DNA of 64,000 nucleotides from Bradyrhizobium sp. CCGUVB1N3 (GCF_024199925.1 NZ_JANADR010000001.1:1-64000); one strand, 5' to 3'; numbered from the stretch's first letter, positions 1-8,694 are shown. The notes: a model not told the origin generated them from the sequence alone. Numbers and translations are program-made.

Positions 1-56
1 CTTAGTCGATTGTTACTCGTTAGCTCGACGGGGTAGGTCGGTTGTTTGTTGCTCAT
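1..56 (-). CDS. 5' end of a divergent small element gene (partial, off the left edge)
   Basis: On the minus strand an ATG at 56-54 opens a frame that stays open to the window edge (18 codons). Its first eight residues, MSNKQPTY, are identical to those of the gene starting at 285 on the plus strand. The DNA around both start codons forms the outer arms of one inverted repeat (33-57 against 284-308, one mismatch in 25). It is either a real divergent paralogue or a start region carried along by an inverted duplication. Nothing beyond residue 18 can be seen, so coding status is uncertain. Confidence 0.35.
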   Translation of the reverse strand, partial: MSNKQPTYPVELTSNNRL

Positions 57-308
57 GCCTTTCGTTCGGAAGCCCATAGGGGCTTGAAGTTGCGGTTTCT
101 ACGGCCGGACGCCGGCGCGAAGACCGTCAATCGCTTTTTCCCAAAACGCAGAGGCCGTTGCGCGAGGGCGCAGACGGCCTTGCGTTTCGGATCCACCAAA
201 AAGCGATTGACGCGCGCCTGGGCGACGGCCGTGACGAACCGCATCAAGCCCCGCAGTGGGGCTTCCAAACAGATAGGAAAGATCATGAGCAACAAACAAC
301 CTACCTAC
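33..308. repeat. Large imperfect inverted repeat between two divergent start codons
   Basis: The two halves (about 33-163 and 168-308) are inverted copies centred near 166. Paired blocks, from outside in: 33-57/284-308 (24 of 25 bp), 68-75/259-266, 79-87/244-252, 91-97/237-243, 101-107/226-232, 114-119/213-218, 126-139/198-211 (14 bp perfect), 144-150/181-187, 152-158/174-180 and 159-163/168-172, with a 4-nt loop. A second local hairpin (246-252/258-264) sits 20 nt before the ATG at 285. Both presumed promoters and leaders therefore lie in the repeat. It could form a cruciform or an extensive RNA hairpin. Confidence 0.9.
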
Positions 309-500
309 CTCGCGTTCAGCGTCAAAGAACGGGAAGGCAAACCAACAATCTGGACCAAGATCGGCGCGGCGTTTCCGCACGAGAAGGGCGACGGCCTGAA
401 CATTCAGCTCGACGCTCTCCCGGTTGGCGACCGGATCGTTCTGCGCGAGCCAAAGGAAAAGGCCTCCGAGGAAGGTGCTGAAAAAGGGGGCGCTCAATGA
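285..500 (+). CDS. Small conserved accessory-element protein, 71 aa
   Basis: The ATG at 285 is chosen because the upstream in-frame extension lies inside the inverted repeat and reads as non-coding. The product is small, soluble and without membrane segments. Its core has the pattern ...KPTIWTKIGAAFPHEKGDG...LPVGDRIVLREPKE, which resembles small proteins of unknown function that I associate with rhizobial plasmids and integrative elements near mobilization genes. The tail is rich in E, K and G. Its stop overlaps the next start (ATGA), so the two are translationally coupled. Function unknown. Confidence 0.7.
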   Translation: MSNKQPTYLAFSVKEREGKPTIWTKIGAAFPHEKGDGLNIQLDALPVGDRIVLREPKEKASEEGAEKGGAQ

Positions 501-871
501 GCGCCCCCTCACTCGGCGTGAGCCGCATGAAGAGCATGCTATCGCGGCTATTCCAACCCATGATGATGGACGAGGTGGATATGCCTACGACCTATTTGTG
601 GGTCGGCGATGAAAGCTACTCCGCCTGCATCAACCCCAACACGGGGAGGCTCTTTGCGACGCTCTGGCACGATGGTTACGGAAAGTTCGATCCGGTTCAT
701 TACGTGACCATCAGGCAAGCAAGGAGAGTCCTGTCGTATGATAGGCCCTTCAGGATCAGGCTCGGTAGCTTTCCAAGGCTGACATTCGAGTTCTTTCGCA
801 TCAAGTGTCATTCAATGAAAGAAGCCCAGGCCGAAGTCGAGCTCCTGCTCGATGCGTGGCAGATAACGTGA
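497..871 (+). CDS. Hypothetical protein, 124 aa, coupled to the preceding gene
   Basis: The ATG at 497 overlaps the TGA of the upstream gene by 4 bp. An alternative start is the internal Met at residue 11. There is no signal peptide or clear membrane segment. The protein has aromatic and basic patches (LWHDGYGKFDPVHYV, FEFFRIKCHSMKEAQAEVE) and does not match a family I recognise. A rho-independent terminator follows 30 bp downstream, so the pair 285-871 probably forms a transcript separate from the mobilization genes. Confidence 0.65.
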   Translation: MSAPSLGVSRMKSMLSRLFQPMMMDEVDMPTTYLWVGDESYSACINPNTGRLFATLWHDGYGKFDPVHYVTIRQARRVLSYDRPFRIRLGSFPRLTFEFFRIKCHSMKEAQAEVELLLDAWQIT

Positions 872-900
872 TGCCGCCATAGAAGATACAAAGGTCAACG

Positions 901-931
901 AAGAGCTCGCCTGACAAGCGGGCTCTTTTTT
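901..931 (+). terminator. Rho-independent terminator
   Basis: AAGAGCTCGC (901-910) pairs with GCGGGCTCTT (918-927), with one T-G wobble and a 7-nt loop. The 3' arm runs into six T residues (926-931). It is placed 30 bp after the stop at 871 and before the candidate oriT. Confidence 0.85.
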
Positions 932-1039
932 CATGAGAAGTAGGACGAGCGGAAATTGCAATCCAGTTTAGGAATGTTTGCGAATTACAAATGCTTCCGA
1001 TGGAGGTGAAAAGGTTCAAAGAATAAATTGGCGGAAAAG

Positions 1040-1110
1040 GTAGCGAGATGTCCGTTTGCCTAGGGCAAACGGTGCTCGTTGGGGACCGGTGAGGTGGTCC
1101 CCAAACCCCA
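1040..1110 (+). other. oriT: Candidate origin of transfer (oriT) upstream of mobC/relaxase
   Basis: Two consecutive perfect inverted repeats lie just upstream of mobC. CCGTTTGCC (1052-1060) pairs with GGCAAACGG (1064-1072) over a 3-nt loop. TTGGGGACC (1079-1087) pairs with GGTCCCCAA (1096-1104) over an 8-nt loop. Neither is followed by a T-run, so they are not typical terminators. A hairpin pair in the non-coding DNA beside a mobC-relaxase operon is the usual layout for an oriT, with the nick close to a repeat. The nick position cannot be read from sequence alone. Confidence 0.6.
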
Positions 1111-1141
1111 GGACGCATGCGCTCTGCCAAGGAAGGATGAC

Positions 1142-1477
1142 ATGGGCCGGCCAAGAAAAACTGAACCGCGTGATCGGCAGCTTAATTTGAGCCTCACTGC
1201 GACGGAATACGAAACCATCGTAAGGCGCGCGGCGGCTCTCGGGATGCGACCGGTGCATTTCGGGCGCGCCATTCTCTTGAGCAAGGAGCGAATTGCAGTT
1301 CCGAAGAGCGTGCCGACGGACAATGGCTGGCGGCTCTTGTTGGTGCAGTTGTCGAGGCTGGGAAACAACCTGAACCAGCTCTTGAAGGTTCTCCACACAA
1401 CTGGCGACCCCGTTCCGCCCGATCTCGAGCCCCTGCTCAAGGATATCCGCAGCCTGATCGCGAGGGTGCGCGGATGA
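1142..1477 (+). CDS. mobC: MobC-like relaxosome accessory protein, 111 aa
   Basis: The start at 1142 (MGRPRKTEP) is preferred over the longer frame because AAGGAAGGA lies directly upstream and the extension would run into the hairpins. The N-terminus is basic, followed by a ribbon-helix-helix-like segment (RQLNLSLTATEYETIVRRAAALG). The C-terminal part, with LVQLSRLGNNLNQLLKVLH and LLKDIRSLI, is the typical MobC/relaxosome helical region (G-N-N-L-N-Q). Such proteins bind oriT and help the relaxase nick it. The stop overlaps the relaxase start by 4 bp (ATGA). Confidence 0.85.
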   Translation: MGRPRKTEPRDRQLNLSLTATEYETIVRRAAALGMRPVHFGRAILLSKERIAVPKSVPTDNGWRLLLVQLSRLGNNLNQLLKVLHTTGDPVPPDLEPLLKDIRSLIARVRG

Positions 1478-2886
1478 TTGTCAAGAATTCCGGCGACGGA
1501 AAATCGTTTGCAGCGCGCGCCGACTATTTGACGCACGACAAGGATGCAAGGACCGACGAGCGCGTCGAATGGACGAAAACACTTAACCTTGCCAACGACG
1601 ACGTGCCGGCGGCTATTAAAGAAATGGAGCTAACCGCTGAAAATGCTGAATTGCTCAAGCAGGAAGCCGGAATCCGGGGGGGCGGCAGGCCAACGGAAAA
1701 GATCTCGAAGCACTACAGCCTGAATTGGGCGATATCCGACGACCCCACACAGGAGCACATGACCGAGGAGTCGCAGCGTTTTCTGCGCCACATGGGGTGG
1801 CATGAGCATCAGGCCGTTTTGATCGCCCACAACGACAAGGCCTACAAGCATGTGCATATTTTGGTGAATGCTGTGCACCCCGAGACGGGGCTTCGTCTCA
1901 ACGATGATTTTGAAAACGTGCGTGCGCAGGCTTGGGCGCTTCAATATGAGCGCGAGCAGAATCGTATTCATTGCGAGCAGCGGGAAAAGAACGCGAACGA
2001 GCGGGAAAAGAATATGCCGCGCAATGTCGCGATGGAATTCAAGGTCCAGGAACAGCAATTTTTTCGGGCCGAAGAAAAATTGGCGGAAAATACGCCGGAA
2101 ATTCCAGATGATCCCAAAAATAGGGACTGGAAAATTCTCAAGGAAATCCAGCGCATCGAGCGAATGGAATTTATTGAGAGCGGGAGATCGGAATTCAGGC
2201 AGCTAAAGACCGAAGTTTATCGCGAGGTGCGCGAAGAATTCCGGGACCGTTGGGCGAATTTCTACTCCTTTAAGAGGTCTTGCTTGGATGCGAAGACCCT
2301 TGCTGGGATGAAGGAGAGAATCCTGGCGGACCAAAAGACGACACTGGAGACCAGGCGTGACAAGGCCTGGAACGAGCTGCGGGCCGAGCGCGACGGCTGG
2401 TATCGCGACATATTGGACGACCAGAAAGAGGCCCGGGCCGAATTACGATATCTGCAGGGCGCAAGTCTTGATACCGAAGCATTCTTGACGGAGCAGCGTG
2501 GCCATGGCCAAGCCCTTAGGCTTGAGCGCAGCTTCCATGAGGCGGCACACGAGGTAGCCGGTGCGACGTTGGCCACACCGGCTATGGAGCCTACTGCGCG
2601 ACAAGAGGCTTCGTCAGGATGGATGGCCCGGGAGTCTGCCCATGATCCTGATCCCGCGTCGTATTCAGGTGACCGGATAGACAGGGGAATCGCTGCATCC
2701 GCCGACGTACTGCTCTCTTTTTTCGCGAATCTCGGCTCGGCTCGACCTGAGCCGATCTCACCGGAGGAGAGGGCGGACCTGTTTCGTGAAGCTGCCGAGA
2801 ATGTGACCAAACAGCAGCAGCACGCTGCCCGCGAAGAGGAGGATGCCATCTGGCGCGAGCGACAGAAGGATCTCTTTGGAGAATGA
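1474..2886 (+). CDS. Relaxase / mobilization nuclease, 470 aa
   Basis: PF03432-type relaxase that nicks oriT and pilots single-stranded DNA during conjugation. The N-terminal domain (about 1-150) carries the metal-binding three-His region: His119 in AHNDKAYKHVHILVN, with His126 and His128 as the HxH motif, followed by Asn132. An upstream HYSLNWAISDD (80-90) matches the conserved strand before it. The candidate catalytic Tyr is near the N-terminus (Tyr18). The rest (200-470) is charged and partly coiled-coil, with no primase or helicase domain. No type IV secretion genes are visible, so the element is probably mobilizable rather than self-transmissible within this view. Confidence 0.9.
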   Translation: MIVKNSGDGKSFAARADYLTHDKDARTDERVEWTKTLNLANDDVPAAIKEMELTAENAELLKQEAGIRGGGRPTEKISKHYSLNWAISDDPTQEHMTEESQRFLRHMGWHEHQAVLIAHNDKAYKHVHILVNAVHPETGLRLNDDFENVRAQAWALQYEREQNRIHCEQREKNANEREKNMPRNVAMEFKVQEQQFFRAEEKLAENTPEIPDDPKNRDWKILKEIQRIERMEFIESGRSEFRQLKTEVYREVREEFRDRWANFYSFKRSCLDAKTLAGMKERILADQKTTLETRRDKAWNELRAERDGWYRDILDDQKEARAELRYLQGASLDTEAFLTEQRGHGQALRLERSFHEAAHEVAGATLATPAMEPTARQEASSGWMARESAHDPDPASYSGDRIDRGIAASADVLLSFFANLGSARPEPISPEERADLFREAAENVTKQQQHAAREEEDAIWRERQKDLFGE

Positions 2887-3211
2887 TCCAGGGGCCGGCC
2901 CCGCCACGGCCGAGCCCCCATCCGCCACGGCAAACGAACTGACGGAGGACGCTGGCGGCAATCGGCTGGTAGAAGAAAGTGAAGCCGACGAACTCGCGCT
3001 GAAGTGCGAGTTCCGGCGAAAGCAGGCAAGCTTGCGTTGGCTTCCGCGGCGGGCCCGAGCAGGAGCGCGGCGTGAACTTTACGAATGGCTGAGGGCCGCA
3101 CTTAAGGCTCTACAGGAGCGGAAGGCCGCGCAGCGACACGCCGAATTGGAGCTTCGCCGAAAAAGGGTTGGACTCCGTATTGCCAAGCTGCGGTTCGGAC
3201 CGTCCATGTGA
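2843..3211 (+). CDS. Hypothetical basic protein after the relaxase, 122 aa
   Basis: The ATG at 2843 lies inside the relaxase 3' end (44-bp overlap, different frame). No better ATG start is visible in this frame. The first 55 residues are low-complexity and acidic. The C-terminal half is highly basic and helical (KALQERKAAQRHAELELRRKRVGLRIAK), which could bind nucleic acid. It may be a mobilization accessory protein. I do not recognise the family, and the large overlap leaves the start in doubt. Confidence 0.45.
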   Translation: MPSGASDRRISLENDPGAGPATAEPPSATANELTEDAGGNRLVEESEADELALKCEFRRKQASLRWLPRRARAGARRELYEWLRAALKALQERKAAQRHAELELRRKRVGLRIAKLRFGPSM

Positions 3212-3326
3212 TGGTGGCAAGGCCTGGCGCGGCCGCCTGAGATGAGCGATCAACAATCCATCCGTGCAGAACGATCAAGTTTCGCGCATTTTCCATTCGC
3301 GGGACGGGATGTTCTGTTAATGTTCC

Positions 3327-6300
3327 ATGATGAACGACGAATCGCCACCGCCGCCAGATTCAGTCCAGTCGGGCAAGCTCTCGCCCTCCGACTTCATGAG
3401 AAAGCTTCGGCCGGAGTATTACTCTGATTCCGAAGATCGGGCGGCCTACGTCCTCGACCAACCAACGCTTGAGTATCATCTCGACACAATAACCCGGCGT
3501 AACCAGACGCATGACTTCGAGATCTTCTGCCGCAAGTTGTGCGAGCGCACCATCTGTCCGAACTTGCGGCCCCAGACCGGGCCCGAGGGCGGGGGTGACA
3601 GCAAGGCGGACACTGAGACCTATCCCGTCACAGGGGACGTCGCTGCACTTACTTATGTGGGGCAGCCTCGGAGCGGAAGCGAAAGATGGGCTTTCGCTTT
3701 CAGCGCCAAGGAGAAGTGGGCTCCAAAAGTCCGCAGTGATGTCGAGGGTCTCGTTAAAACCGGTCGCGGTTATGATCGGATCATCTGCGTCACCAGCAGG
3801 TTTGCAAAAGCCAAAGATCGGGCACGCCTAGAAGATCAACTCTCCAGGCAATACGGTATCCCGATCACAATCCATGACCGATCCTGGATCGTCACCGAGA
3901 TCATCGAGAAGGACCGCAAGGATCTTGCATTCAACTATTTGGGGATTGGCCAGCAAAAGGACGATCCGCTTCGTCTCGGCCCAACGGACTATTCGCGAGC
4001 AAGGCAGTTGGCCGAGACCGAGAAGGCCCTCGATGATCCCGAAGCCTTTCGCGGCATGGAGCGGCAACGTGTCACCGAAGCCCTGATCGCCGCCAAACTC
4101 TCACGTAATCTGGAACGTCCACGCACCGAGACAGACGGTCGCTTCTTGCGCGCTATTCGGCTGGCAGTAGCCGATGGCTCGTATCGCCAGAAGCTTGAGG
4201 CAAGATACGAGCACATCTGGACAGCCTTCTGGTGGTTCGACGACGTTCCATTGGTCAATGATGCCTATACGGAATTCGAGAAGCTAGTGTTGGGCGCGAC
4301 GCACTCCAAGAACCTGGAGTTTCTGTGCAATCTCAACCAGCTTCTCGTTAACGCCATTGTACACAATCATCTGTCGCGCGAAGAATGCTTGTTCGACGAG
4401 CGTACAAAGCGCCTGAGGCAAGCTCTCGAATCTATCGCCGCTAACAGGGAACAACCCAATAACCGTTTGGAGGCTGTTACCTCCCTGCTCATTCTCCGGA
4501 TGAACGATGCCTGTTTACAGAAGAAACCGGAACTGTTCGCCGACATCTGGCAGGACTTCGGTTCTGTTCTCGACGAAGCGCGAGGATTGGGTGAGTTCGA
4601 CGCCGACCGCCTCGTAAGAATGATCGAGCTCGGTGGCGACATCGCGGGCAATGACCCGACTTACACCAGTCTCATTGAAAAGCTTGCAGACTTCGTTTCG
4701 GAACGAACGGGAGAGGCAGAAGGCGCTCTTATACTACTCAAGCGAGCTCAAAAGCTTGAATTCTCCGAAAACCTCGAAATGATCCGGTTGCTTGGAAAAG
4801 CCGCAATTGGTCTGACGAAGAAGGAATATGCGGAGAGCCTCATAGAGGCGATGCAACGTCTGACACTTGCGTACAGGAGCGCCGGACTACTATGGGCCGC
4901 GCGCTCTAGTTGCATCTTCGCTGCGGCAACCCTTTCCATTGAAGGCGAGGAGAACAGCCATCCTCCGGTTGGCATAATCCCCACTTTGAAGATTTGGGCG
5001 TGGATTGCGCTTGCGATGCGCCACGTACCCGACTTGCTGCATACCATTCAAATCCTGAGTGGCGCGCTTGAAGTTCTGCCTCTTGCGGACGAATCGAAGG
5101 CGAAGGTCAAGGAGGACCTGTTCGAGCTTGAAGTGGCACTAGGCAGCGTTCTTTTGAATTTGGAGGAGAACGATCTGCGTAAGCTGACTGGCTTGCCAGA
5201 TGTTCTGGAAGCGTTAGGGCTCTTCACAGCGCGAACGGCGCTACTCTATGCTCTCGGTTATGACGACGTATTGCGGGCTGACGGCAGCCTTCCCGAATCT
5301 GAAACTGATGAGGACGTAAGTCAGTTCCTCTCGATAGTTGCAAGCCAGCCGGTAGCCGATCAAACGCGCGGTCCGTTGATTCTGAACATAGTGGGGCAAC
5401 AGCAGAAACTTGCCACTCGAATCCTCGGTATGACGATTGAGATCGAGTTCGACGGAACCGATCAACTGATCAATGTTGCCGCAATGGTGCTTGGATCGGT
5501 GGAAGCCTTCTTCTCGACGTCGCTTGAACAGCGCATCATGCCTCACACCGAGCGCTTTCACATCAAGCTGAGGGAAAGCAGCGGACTATCGGACCCTGAA
5601 TTTGAGATCGACAACATCGCCATGTCCGCCGAGCTCGTCTGGCCGACGGGACTGTCTCCCGCGAGCTTTGATCGTCATGCCGATATTCAGCAATTCCTTG
5701 CTGTTGTTTCCGGACAGGTTCTCGTCACGACATGCATGTTCGACGATCCCAAAAGATTGCTTGATAAGCTCTTCGAAAACGAGGCTGTTCAGCAGCGCAT
5801 GGCGCTTATTGCCGCGAGCACCAACAGCTACCGCCGGCTCATGTCACAGGACGTGGCGAGGCTCTCGGATTGGAAAGAGGTTGTTCGGCGGAGCTATGAA
5901 CCGCGAACGAAGCGACCTGCATTGGAGCGTTTCCAATTCGAGACGAAGCCGTCAACGGATGGCCAAGAAGAGGACAGCCCGAAAGAACCGAAGAGTCACA
6001 CCAATCGCACAATTCGTTCCGTTATCGACCTACACGCCTGGAACAGCGCTCGATGGAAGGGCGTGGCCTATGCGGATTTAGGGGCTGTACGGGCCCCCGC
6101 GATGGCCTTCATGTTCGAAAATAGAGAGGCCGCCACCAAGATCTTCGAGCGTTGGCGTGCCCGCTTTGGCGAAAGGGATGTCGAAGAAGAAATCTACTTA
6201 ACGATAGTGCGGCAATTGCCGGGCCAGAACCCAAACCATTATCTTGTTTTCATTGCATCCAAACAGCCCGATCTGAGCACTCATCAGTCCGGCCAAGGGC

Positions 6301-6578
6301 TGGCGATTGCATCGAGATCCATGACGATGGAGCCGAATGACAGCATCAATATCGATCGCTTTCTGACTGGGTACCATCGCTGCGGTACTTACGTTCTGAT
6401 GCCCGCCATTTTGCAGGCTGGTCAACCACCCGAATTGCTATCCAATCTAGGGGTCATAAAGAGGGCGATCAATGTGAAGCTTGCCGCCCATGTCAGTCCT
6501 GAAGATATCGAGAGTTTGGCTCTTCGACAGCGAGGGATGATGGAGCCTTTGAAGCAAAGTCCGGACTTCGATGAATGA
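3327..6578 (+). CDS. Putative PD-(D/E)XK nuclease-like protein with long helical C-terminus, 1083 aa
   Basis: Residues 60-200 look like a restriction-endonuclase-fold module: HDFEIFCRKLCERTICPNL, then TGPEGGGDSKADTE (Asp91), then WAFAFSAKEKW (Ser126-x-Lys128), then RGYDRIICVTSRFAK and a downstream helix. This is the D...(S/Q)xK pattern of Mrr-like nucleases. Residues 200-1080 are mainly alpha-helical, possibly TPR-like in the middle, with no ATPase motif that I can see. The ATG at 3327 is followed by another at 3330; the ribosome site is weak. The stop overlaps the next gene (ATGA at 6575), so they are coupled. Its size, position on a mobile element and partners suggest defence or competition. 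Function is inference. Confidence 0.75.
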   Translation: MMNDESPPPPDSVQSGKLSPSDFMRKLRPEYYSDSEDRAAYVLDQPTLEYHLDTITRRNQTHDFEIFCRKLCERTICPNLRPQTGPEGGGDSKADTETYPVTGDVAALTYVGQPRSGSERWAFAFSAKEKWAPKVRSDVEGLVKTGRGYDRIICVTSRFAKAKDRARLEDQLSRQYGIPITIHDRSWIVTEIIEKDRKDLAFNYLGIGQQKDDPLRLGPTDYSRARQLAETEKALDDPEAFRGMERQRVTEALIAAKLSRNLERPRTETDGRFLRAIRLAVADGSYRQKLEARYEHIWTAFWWFDDVPLVNDAYTEFEKLVLGATHSKNLEFLCNLNQLLVNAIVHNHLSREECLFDERTKRLRQALESIAANREQPNNRLEAVTSLLILRMNDACLQKKPELFADIWQDFGSVLDEARGLGEFDADRLVRMIELGGDIAGNDPTYTSLIEKLADFVSERTGEAEGALILLKRAQKLEFSENLEMIRLLGKAAIGLTKKEYAESLIEAMQRLTLAYRSAGLLWAARSSCIFAAATLSIEGEENSHPPVGIIPTLKIWAWIALAMRHVPDLLHTIQILSGALEVLPLADESKAKVKEDLFELEVALGSVLLNLEENDLRKLTGLPDVLEALGLFTARTALLYALGYDDVLRADGSLPESETDEDVSQFLSIVASQPVADQTRGPLILNIVGQQQKLATRILGMTIEIEFDGTDQLINVAAMVLGSVEAFFSTSLEQRIMPHTERFHIKLRESSGLSDPEFEIDNIAMSAELVWPTGLSPASFDRHADIQQFLAVVSGQVLVTTCMFDDPKRLLDKLFENEAVQQRMALIAASTNSYRRLMSQDVARLSDWKEVVRRSYEPRTKRPALERFQFETKPSTDGQEEDSPKEPKSHTNRTIRSVIDLHAWNSARWKGVAYADLGAVRAPAMAFMFENREAATKIFERWRARFGERDVEEEIYLTIVRQLPGQNPNHYLVFIASKQPDLSTHQSGQGLAIASRSMTMEPNDSINIDRFLTGYHRCGTYVLMPAILQAGQPPELLSNLGVIKRAINVKLAAHVSPEDIESLALRQRGMMEPLKQSPDFDE

Positions 6579-7978
6579 TTCTAGATGATGACCAGATTCG
6601 GGCACTTGTCGCCCGCCCCGGCGAGGCCCTGAGCGTAGAGATCAAGCGGTGGATCGATCCGTCGCAGCCGGCCGGCATCGCCAAGATCGTGAAAGCAGCA
6701 TTTGCCCTACGCAACCGAAACGGCGGGTTCTTGGTCATTGGTTTTGATGACAAGACGCTACAACCGGACGCCGCCAACGCGCCTCCCGATATTCGGGCAA
6801 CGTTTCACCAGGATGTCATTCAGGGGTTGGTGTCGCGCTATGCGAACGAGCCTTTCGAGGTACATGTCGCTTTTGTTGAGCATGAAGGTGGTTCCTTTCC
6901 AGTCATCGCAATTCCTCCAGGGGTGCGGATACCTGTCGTCGTTAAGAACTCTCTGTCCGAGGGCACGGGCGACAAGTTATTGGCCGTCGGGGATGTCTAT
7001 TTTCGTACGTTGCATGCAAACGGAACGCCGAGCACGGCCGCGGCGCGACCGCATGATTGGCGAGACATCCTCGATATCTGCTTCGACAATCGCGAGGCGG
7101 ATATCGGCAGGTTTCTCCGTCGGCAGTTGGCGGGACAGGATGCATCGCGGCTGGTTGCCGCATTTCAAGGTGAGGCTGCGCCAGTCGACGTTTTGCGAGA
7201 ACGCTGTAACGCCCTTCTTCAGCAGGGTCAGGAGCGGTTCATTGGAGCACAGAAAGACCGCGGCCTTAGCATTGTCGAGCAGGTCCTTCTCGACCAATTG
7301 AGCTGGGAGATCGCGCTCGCGATCGATCCGCCGCGCCCAGACGCGCTACCAGACAAGGAGTTTTTAGCAACGATTGCCGCGAGCAATCCGAAATACACCG
7401 GTTGGCCTATCTGGCTCGATGCTCGAACTATGTCGGATGAACGCTCGCGGCCAGTTGTTCGGGGAGGTGCTTGGGAGGCCCTCATTGTCGGCCTCAGCGA
7501 CGACACCTCCAATCGCCTCGAATTCTCTCGGCTCGATCCCAAGGGTGAGTTCTATCTGAGGCGCTTGCTGCAAGACGATGCTGTGCCCCGGCGGATCGAG
7601 CCCGGTACTCGCCTCGATCCGGTGCTTATGATCTATCGAGTGACTGAGGCGATCGCAGTCGGTATCGCTGCCGCCAAAGGATTGGGTTGGTCTGAAACGG
7701 CTACTCTCGGCTTTATGTTCCGCTGGCGGAAGCTCGAGGGGCGCCGGCTCGATAGTTGGGCCAACCCCGTCATCTATGTTCCAGGCGGAGGCCCTTCGCG
7801 CGAAGACGTGATCACGACATTTGTCGAGGTGCCCCTGACTACAGCTCCGTCTGCTCTACCTGGCTTGGTCGAGGCGGCTACACGTGAGTTGTTCGTTGCT
7901 TTCGATGGCACCCGACTGTCTGCGGAGACGTACGAGGAGCAAGCGCGACGCTTGATTGAGCGCAGACTCACCTTTTGA
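6575..7978 (+). CDS. AlbA_2 / Schlafen-like domain protein, 467 aa
   Basis: The N-terminal 150 residues show the AlbA_2 (divergent AAA-4, Schlafen-type) signature: VEIKRWI (Glu22-x-Lys24), a helix ending in NRNGGFLVIGFDD (Gly50-Gly51...Gly56), and a strand PVIAIPPG followed by VYFRTLHANGTPSTA. This family binds nucleic acid, and some members cleave RNA. The remainder (170-467) has no motif I can name. It is translationally coupled to the upstream nuclease-like gene and 50 bp before the third cassette gene. I infer it is the nucleic-acid-recognition or effector part of a three-gene system. Confidence 0.8.
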   Translation: MILDDDQIRALVARPGEALSVEIKRWIDPSQPAGIAKIVKAAFALRNRNGGFLVIGFDDKTLQPDAANAPPDIRATFHQDVIQGLVSRYANEPFEVHVAFVEHEGGSFPVIAIPPGVRIPVVVKNSLSEGTGDKLLAVGDVYFRTLHANGTPSTAAARPHDWRDILDICFDNREADIGRFLRRQLAGQDASRLVAAFQGEAAPVDVLRERCNALLQQGQERFIGAQKDRGLSIVEQVLLDQLSWEIALAIDPPRPDALPDKEFLATIAASNPKYTGWPIWLDARTMSDERSRPVVRGGAWEALIVGLSDDTSNRLEFSRLDPKGEFYLRRLLQDDAVPRRIEPGTRLDPVLMIYRVTEAIAVGIAAAKGLGWSETATLGFMFRWRKLEGRRLDSWANPVIYVPGGGPSREDVITTFVEVPLTTAPSALPGLVEAATRELFVAFDGTRLSAETYEEQARRLIERRLTF

Positions 7979-8028
7979 AAGCCATGCTCTGGCCCAGGCT
8001 TAAGGCGGCGAAGGGGCGATCTCTCTAA

Positions 8029-8694
8029 ATGACAACCACGACCGAGGGACTTTTCGAAGAAAGTGAAGAGGAGCTGCTTCTCGAATTGGCACTTGCAATC
8101 GATGAGGAGGCCATCATCGTCTGCGGACGACACTACAAGAGTTATGCTCAGGAGCCCCCGGTAACCTCGAGGATCATTCAAGCAATCGAGACACGGCTTC
8201 GTCATCATCCTATCGTTGTTGGAGGATTGCGCGTGGAGGTCGCCTCGGTCGACATGCCCGATCGCCGAAATGACATGGAGCGGCTCACTGGTGCAGATCT
8301 CTATATTGCGCTCGTTCGGCGCGACAAAGAGCTTCCCGTAAGCAAGGGAATGCTTATTCAAGCGAAATGGGACAAGTCCGGCGGAAAGAATCGGATGCGG
8401 CAGCAAGCGCTCAACATGGGGCTGCTATCCAACGATGCCTACGTTTGGTTTTATGGAGCAACCGGCGTCACTTGTGTTCCCGCATTGGCGGTACTCAAGC
8501 CGTATGCTCGCCTCGATCACCTAAGCTCTAGGATGACATTAGGTGAACTGCTTTCTGATGGCTTGCGATGCAACAGGGGCGATCCGAAGATCGGTATCGA
8601 TCTTACGATACCAATGCCTGAAGCGATGAATATGGTACTTGATAGCCTGCGTGCAAAAGCTTTGCTCGGTTTGCAGATCGTGCGTGACGACTAA
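8029..8694 (+). CDS. Small PD-(D/E)XK-like protein of the same cassette, 221 aa
   Basis: Residues 85-115 read LTGADLYIALV...KGMLIQAKWDKSG, with Asp90 and Gln111-x-Lys113, the strand-D...QxK pattern of restriction-endonuclease-fold proteins. The N-terminus is acidic and helical (EESEEELLLELALAIDEE). A later GLLSNDAYVWFYGATGVTCVPALAVL segment resembles the strand after the active site. No ATPase or DNA-binding motif is obvious. It is the third and last gene of the cassette and is followed by hairpins and the 12-bp repeat array. Family-level identity is uncertain. Confidence 0.65.
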   Translation: MTTTTEGLFEESEEELLLELALAIDEEAIIVCGRHYKSYAQEPPVTSRIIQAIETRLRHHPIVVGGLRVEVASVDMPDRRNDMERLTGADLYIALVRRDKELPVSKGMLIQAKWDKSGGKNRMRQQALNMGLLSNDAYVWFYGATGVTCVPALAVLKPYARLDHLSSRMTLGELLSDGLRCNRGDPKIGIDLTIPMPEAMNMVLDSLRAKALLGLQIVRDD

